This document shows, piece by piece, positions 59,030-64,000 of a DNA stretch of 64,000 nucleotides (position 1 is its first letter; each line of letters begins with the position of its first letter). Below the pieces are notes generated by a model. That model saw only the letters and a program-made list of their open reading frames with translations. It had not been told where the DNA came from and ran no database searches. The stretch spans positions 124,001-188,000 of the forward strand of contig JARYHS010006964.1 in NCBI GenBank assembly GCA_031002005.1, in the 5' to 3' direction. The position numbers and the translations under genes were made by a program. The DNA is from Vandiemenella viatica (lineage: Eukaryota; Arthropoda; Insecta; Orthoptera; Morabidae).

Positions 59030-59915
59030 TATTAATCTTACTGGCTAGGATACTTATTAGCTAGGTACTAGGTTGCTTCTTATTGGTTATTATGCTAGGT
59101 TCTAGGATGATTCTTATTCGTTATTTATTCGCTGAGGTTATATCACCATTGGTTGAGTGGTACGTTTCGTGTTTAGTGAAGGTAAGATATCATTGGTTCT
59201 CTGTATAGGTTAGTTATGAGGTAACTGGTTGATTGGAAGGCTTGTATTAAGAAGTTATGTTATTGGTTGAGGGTTAGGCCTCGTTTTGTACCTATCAGGG
59301 GAAGGTTTTGATCTAGGTTTGCTGTCATTGGGTAAGTGTTACCTTACTGGAAGATAACTGGATGATAGTTGCTAACATATCATTGGTCAGAAGGTATCTA
59401 AGAACTGTTTTGTTCATGTGCTGTGATTGGTTAGAATATTCAGGTGTCCCTTTCACTGGTTGTTAATTATCTGCTTACGATTGGGTGTTAATAAGAAATG
59501 TTGTCACAGGGCGTTTCTATTGGTTAATTAGGTAACCTATAGATAATTGGTGAAGATGATCAGTGTTGTCATTGGCTGCAAACAATTTTTGTTTATGGAT
59601 TGATTGATAGTAAGAAGTGTTTTCATAGGTACGACTTTATTGGTTGGATTACATTACCTATGGATAATTGTTTTTTCAAAATGATGGCATTGTCATTGGT
59701 GGCTTGTTATATTCCTCATTAAATTATCCCTGTGGATTGGTTTAGATTCCTCTCTGTTACTATTGGTTAGTTACTGTGTCTCAAGAGATTGGCGTAGATG
59801 CATTCATCACTATTTGTTAATTGGAATTCTTCGGCGAATTGTCATTGGCTATGTGTAATGGTATTTTAAACATTTGCTATTGGTTACCTTAAATGCTTGT
59901 TTATTGGCTAATAGA
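59030..59915 (+). repeat. Array of ATTGG motifs (inverted CCAAT) in a degenerate short tandem repeat
   Basis: ATTGG occurs 21 times on the plus strand between 59082 and 59907 (for example at 59082, 59148, 59192, 59232, 59262, 59327, 59382, 59426, 59480, 59519, 59546, 59571, 59639, 59695, 59736, 59762, 59788, 59820, 59844, 59879 and 59903), spaced 24-68 bp. About one would be expected by chance. The start shows a clearer unit of about 35 bp (GCTAGGTACTAGG and GCTAGGTTCTAGG). It is either an eroded minisatellite or a CCAAT-box cluster. Confidence 0.8.
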
Positions 59916-61555
59916 GTGCCCTTATAGGTAGGCTTGGGTGAGTGGGTGTGTTCATATTGAAGCATCATGATTTGCATTCATTCAGATTATTAATAGCTTT
60001 CTCTTTGTGAATTAATCACATTAAAATCAACTGGTAGTACGTTTCAAAACAAATGTGCAAGCTAGTCTTCTGGTAAAGAACATTATATTGTGGCTGGGAT
60101 GTGATCTCTATAGCAAAATAAATATCTATATTCAAATGGATTGGATGGACACTGCAAATATCAAAATAATTAAACATCTTCATGGCCATACAACTGAAGA
60201 GAAGGGTGATAAGCTATAAGTGGTTCCTGTTTGGGATTCTGGAAAAATGTAAACTTGTTGGCTGCGAGTCTGCTATTGTGAACATGGGCCCCTGTTACAC
60301 AAAAACAAACTGTTGTCAACTAATTGTCTGCTAATTACTATTCACTTGTTACTTAGGGTGCTATTAGTACTAGATTTGACTGTGTAAGACATGGGCCTGG
60401 TTTCTACGATAATGGTATCAGTAATGTTAGTAAGGCTGTATAGTACTTCTTGATTTACAACAAAACTGATTTGATTAATGCACATGAAGGTTATCTACTG
60501 ACAAATGGATTCAGTTCTTGTGATTAGCATAAAATTCTCTTGTTTCTACATGATTTAAATTGGGTTTGGCCTATCAAATGGCTTTTAGTGGCTTAAGAAA
60601 TTACAAAATCAATGTTCACACTTGTGTATGGCTTCTGTTTGCATCAAGATTGCTACTAGCATAAGTGCAGGATAATTTACTGCTGGAAATGGTTTAATAA
60701 GATCACATATGAATCTGCTTTTGAATTTAAACCTTAATGCTACTTGAGGTTATTTCATATTGAATTATTCAAACTACAGGTTAGATGGCTGTATCAATTG
60801 TTAAATTGGATAAGTACTGCTTATTATGACATGTTGTGGTTTACTTTCTTCTGTGCAAAGAACTGCTTGTTCAACTTTTCATAACTGACTTTGGCACAAG
60901 AATAAATTTCACTTTTCTCATTAGTGTTAAAGGGTTGGTACACACTATGGCAAAACAAGGAGATATATTTATCTAGCAACATTATTGGATAACACAGTTG
61001 GGCAACACCTGATATTATTCCTTGGAATACTTATTTCATTCTTTAAATACTAGGAATCACCTTAATCATCTATCAGAACTGTTTGAAATACTGACAACAC
61101 AAATTGAAATCACTAATGATTCACAGGTTATAAATTGCTCTTGGGCAAATAACATATTAAACAGCCTTATTTCTAATAATGTTGGCATCGGAGATTGTTT
61201 TATCACAGCATTCAGACAGCGTATATGTATTTGTTTCACATCAACAAAGCCTTCAGTTTAATGCATACACATATCTTACCTTAAAATAGTTTACGGCGAT
61301 TAACATTGTATTGATTTAGTAGGAAAGATACACTGATATTATAAAATTGTTATATACACTCAACCCTTACATTTGGAGATACATAAACACTTTAGTTTTG
61401 CTTCGTTTACAGGTTACTTGTGCTTCAGGTAAACAGATACTGATGGCACCATAATTGTTAAATGCGACGTAACTGCCTCTTGTGGCGAGGATGGAACGGC
61501 TGGTGTAAACATTCGTCTACTATCGGCGGCATTTAGCTATTAGAATACTTTAACT
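59916..61555. other. AT-rich sequence without recognised genes
   Basis: Short open frames only. No repeat array, RNA or transposon terminus recognised. Confidence 0.45.
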
Positions 61556-61559
61556 CTTT

Positions 61560-61837
61560 TATATGGGGTGTAAGGGTTTGGGAGAGGTTATATTAGCCTT
61601 TTCCAACCAAATGTCAACCTCTCCTTCACGTGGTGCACCCTGTTTGCACGGCGACTGAAAGATTCCCGGTATAAGGAATCACCCACTGCTTGCCAACGGC
61701 CTCCGAAAGGAGGGCGGAAGAGCGGGGAGTGGTTCAGGGCACCCTCTTGCCCTTGGGGTTGGAAACGGCCCCTAAAGGCGGATGAATCAGAAATGATCAA
61801 CGGCATGGGATGCAGAAGGCAACGGGAAACCACTGCA
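61560..61837 (+). mobile_element. Probable LINE 5' leader, cut by the gap
   Basis: The sequence becomes GC-rich with a block containing GGCGGATGAATCAGAAATG and a following ATGCAGAAGGCAACGGGAAA, which I recall as the 5' leader of an abundant insect LINE family whose endonuclease starts a few hundred bases later. The coding part would fall in the N gap. The assignment is from memory of the family and cannot be verified here. Confidence 0.4.
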
Positions 61838-62837
61838 NNNNNNNNNNNNNNNNNNNNNNNNNNNNNNNNNNNNNNNNNNNNNNNNNNNNNNNNNNNNNNN
61901 NNNNNNNNNNNNNNNNNNNNNNNNNNNNNNNNNNNNNNNNNNNNNNNNNNNNNNNNNNNNNNNNNNNNNNNNNNNNNNNNNNNNNNNNNNNNNNNNNNNN
62001 NNNNNNNNNNNNNNNNNNNNNNNNNNNNNNNNNNNNNNNNNNNNNNNNNNNNNNNNNNNNNNNNNNNNNNNNNNNNNNNNNNNNNNNNNNNNNNNNNNNN
62101 NNNNNNNNNNNNNNNNNNNNNNNNNNNNNNNNNNNNNNNNNNNNNNNNNNNNNNNNNNNNNNNNNNNNNNNNNNNNNNNNNNNNNNNNNNNNNNNNNNNN
62201 NNNNNNNNNNNNNNNNNNNNNNNNNNNNNNNNNNNNNNNNNNNNNNNNNNNNNNNNNNNNNNNNNNNNNNNNNNNNNNNNNNNNNNNNNNNNNNNNNNNN
62301 NNNNNNNNNNNNNNNNNNNNNNNNNNNNNNNNNNNNNNNNNNNNNNNNNNNNNNNNNNNNNNNNNNNNNNNNNNNNNNNNNNNNNNNNNNNNNNNNNNNN
62401 NNNNNNNNNNNNNNNNNNNNNNNNNNNNNNNNNNNNNNNNNNNNNNNNNNNNNNNNNNNNNNNNNNNNNNNNNNNNNNNNNNNNNNNNNNNNNNNNNNNN
62501 NNNNNNNNNNNNNNNNNNNNNNNNNNNNNNNNNNNNNNNNNNNNNNNNNNNNNNNNNNNNNNNNNNNNNNNNNNNNNNNNNNNNNNNNNNNNNNNNNNNN
62601 NNNNNNNNNNNNNNNNNNNNNNNNNNNNNNNNNNNNNNNNNNNNNNNNNNNNNNNNNNNNNNNNNNNNNNNNNNNNNNNNNNNNNNNNNNNNNNNNNNNN
62701 NNNNNNNNNNNNNNNNNNNNNNNNNNNNNNNNNNNNNNNNNNNNNNNNNNNNNNNNNNNNNNNNNNNNNNNNNNNNNNNNNNNNNNNNNNNNNNNNNNNN
62801 NNNNNNNNNNNNNNNNNNNNNNNNNNNNNNNNNNNNN
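61838..62837. other. Assembly gap (1,000 N)
   Basis: Exactly 1,000 unknown bases. The right flank starts inside a CR1-like LINE that is duplicated at 41765, so the join may be a scaffolding choice between repeats. Confidence 0.98.
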
Positions 62838-63315
62838 TTAAGAAAAGAAGTGGTCCTATTACACTTCCTTGAGGTACACCCGATGCAACATCGAGATTAG
62901 AAGAACTTTCTCCTTCAACGACAACATACTGCGACCGACCAGTTAGAAAATCCTTTATCCATTCACAAAGCTGATCCGATATACCGTACGCTCGAAGCTT
63001 CGCTAAGAGGCGGTTGTGTGCACAGAGTCAAAGGCTTTCTGGAAATCTAAAAAAATTGCATCTACTTGTGAACCTGCATCGATAACTTTCATTACGTCGT
63101 GTGTAAATAGGGCCAGCTGTGTTTCACATGATCTTTTCTTCCGAAATCCGTGTTGATTTGTTGTAAGCAAATTATTATCATCTAGAAAATTCATAATGTT
63201 CGAGCATATAATATGCTCCATAACTCTACTACAAACAGATGTTATAGATATGGAACAATAGTTTCCAGGATCACTTCGATCACCTTTTTTGAAAATCGGA
63301 AGTTACTTGCGCGAT
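62838..63315 (-). pseudogene. CR1-like LINE reverse transcriptase fragment, copy 2
   Basis: The minus strand reads QHGFRKKRSCETQLAL and AIFLDFQKAFDSV. An altered GTGTGCAC near 63014 (against GTGGCAC in copy 1) then shifts the frame. The GVPQGS block follows near 62865 in another frame. The FADD catalytic box falls in the gap. Confidence 0.8.
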
Positions 63316-64000
63316 TTTCCAGTAAAGATACTGCTAGTTTCAGGCGATCAAATCCACATTAAGTTTCTGTCGTAAAATAACTTAACTAGGAGAATTTTAA
63401 ATTGTTAACTATCGTTCTCTCATTCCATTTATACGAATAATATTTTGCTGGTATTCAAGGTTTTATTCAGTTGGTAAAACTGAAGCGTGATGCAACTTCA
63501 AATCCCAAGTTACTTCTCACAGTATACATGGAAACCAGTTGGGTGTAAACATACAGCACGTTCTACAAGACGCAGGCAGAGTAAATAATATCAAGTGAAT
63601 TGTACATAACGTTACTGTGATAAATGTTAAATTTTAGAGTGGAATAGCAGTACAGAGAGGTGCAGAAGGTGCTGTTCCGGACTGACAACTTCATTTTTTA
63701 ATTAATTGCAATGGAGCTCACACTCTGGTGGCAATTTCCCGACACACCCACTCTCTCCCCCTTTCCTGCACCCACCTTCCTTTGCTCCCTACAAAATTCG
63801 AACTTTCAACGTTTTTAGTAAATTATTCATCATCTCTCTTGGTAACTTATTCTAATCTATGATAGGGTTACCAGAATTTTTTCTCCAAATCCGGGGACAC
63901 TTTACAACTTTTTCACAAAAATCCGGGGACGCTTTCGGCATTTGTGCTAATTATGCGTTGTACTTTTATAAATTATATGATTAAAGGATGGGTTAACTTA
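62838..64000 (+). repeat. Direct repeat B, copy 2 (contig 3)
   Basis: It matches 41765-42923 and runs off the window end. Differences are few and mostly single bases. The first 470 bp are the 5' part of the CR1-like LINE on the minus strand. Confidence 0.9.

Noticed and set aside
61793..62872. Two long open frames across the second gap
   Set aside because: Same artefact; only about 15 real codons at either end.

Overview
This is a repeat-dominated stretch of an AT-rich animal nuclear genome. Non-LTR retrotransposons (CR1-like and R1/LOA-like), Tc1, pogo, hAT, piggyBac and Harbinger DNA transposons, several tRNA-derived SINEs and a multi-exon C2H2 zinc-finger gene with long introns all point to an insect. 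The repeat types resemble those of large hemimetabolous genomes such as orthopterans, but that placement is an inference. There is no operon structure and no CRISPR. The only plausible host gene is the zinc-finger gene on the minus strand. Layout: two runs of exactly 1,000 N (2077-3076 and 61838-62837) divide the window into three contigs. Contig 1 (1-2076) is a near-identical direct copy of 37030-39100. Contig 3 (62838-64000) is a near-identical direct copy of 41765-42923. Both look like alternative alleles (haplotigs) or segmental copies joined by scaffolding. The middle contig (3077-61837) carries a long inverted duplication: arm 1 at 3077-15100 matches the reverse complement of arm 2 at 45198-55430, with about 30 kb between them. 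Arm 1 is longer because it holds four clean insertions missing from arm 2: a pogo-like element (TA duplication), a hAT remnant (8-bp duplication), a tRNA-derived SINE and a foldback element (14-bp duplication). Both arms share a decayed Tc1 copy, a hairpin with a compensatory base change, a CR1-like LINE fragment, a SINE, a piggyBac remnant and the 5' half of an R1/LOA-like LINE. In arm 1 that LINE runs on through reverse transcriptase to its 3' end. In arm 2 it is cut at the duplication boundary and joined in frame to the C-terminal half of a Harbinger (PIF) transposase. The result is an uninterrupted chimeric reading frame of about 553 residues (endonuclease plus partial DDE). The spacer between the arms holds a dimeric tandem array (about 99-bp monomers in alternating types), the zinc-finger gene, an apparently intact Tc1-like transposon inside one of its introns, several degenerate SINEs, a hAT transposase fragment, a three-copy 140-150-bp repeat and a truncated CR1-like LINE. 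Right of arm 2 are the Tc1 3' end, a second type of SINE, long AT-rich sequence without recognisable genes, a dense array of ATTGG (inverted CCAAT) motifs near 59.1-59.9 kb, and what looks like a LINE 5' leader cut by the second gap. I found no coherent new enzymatic system. The features most worth following up are the endonuclease-Harbinger fusion at the duplication breakpoint, the covarying hairpin, the foldback element with its long target duplication, the two-type tandem array and the ATTGG array.
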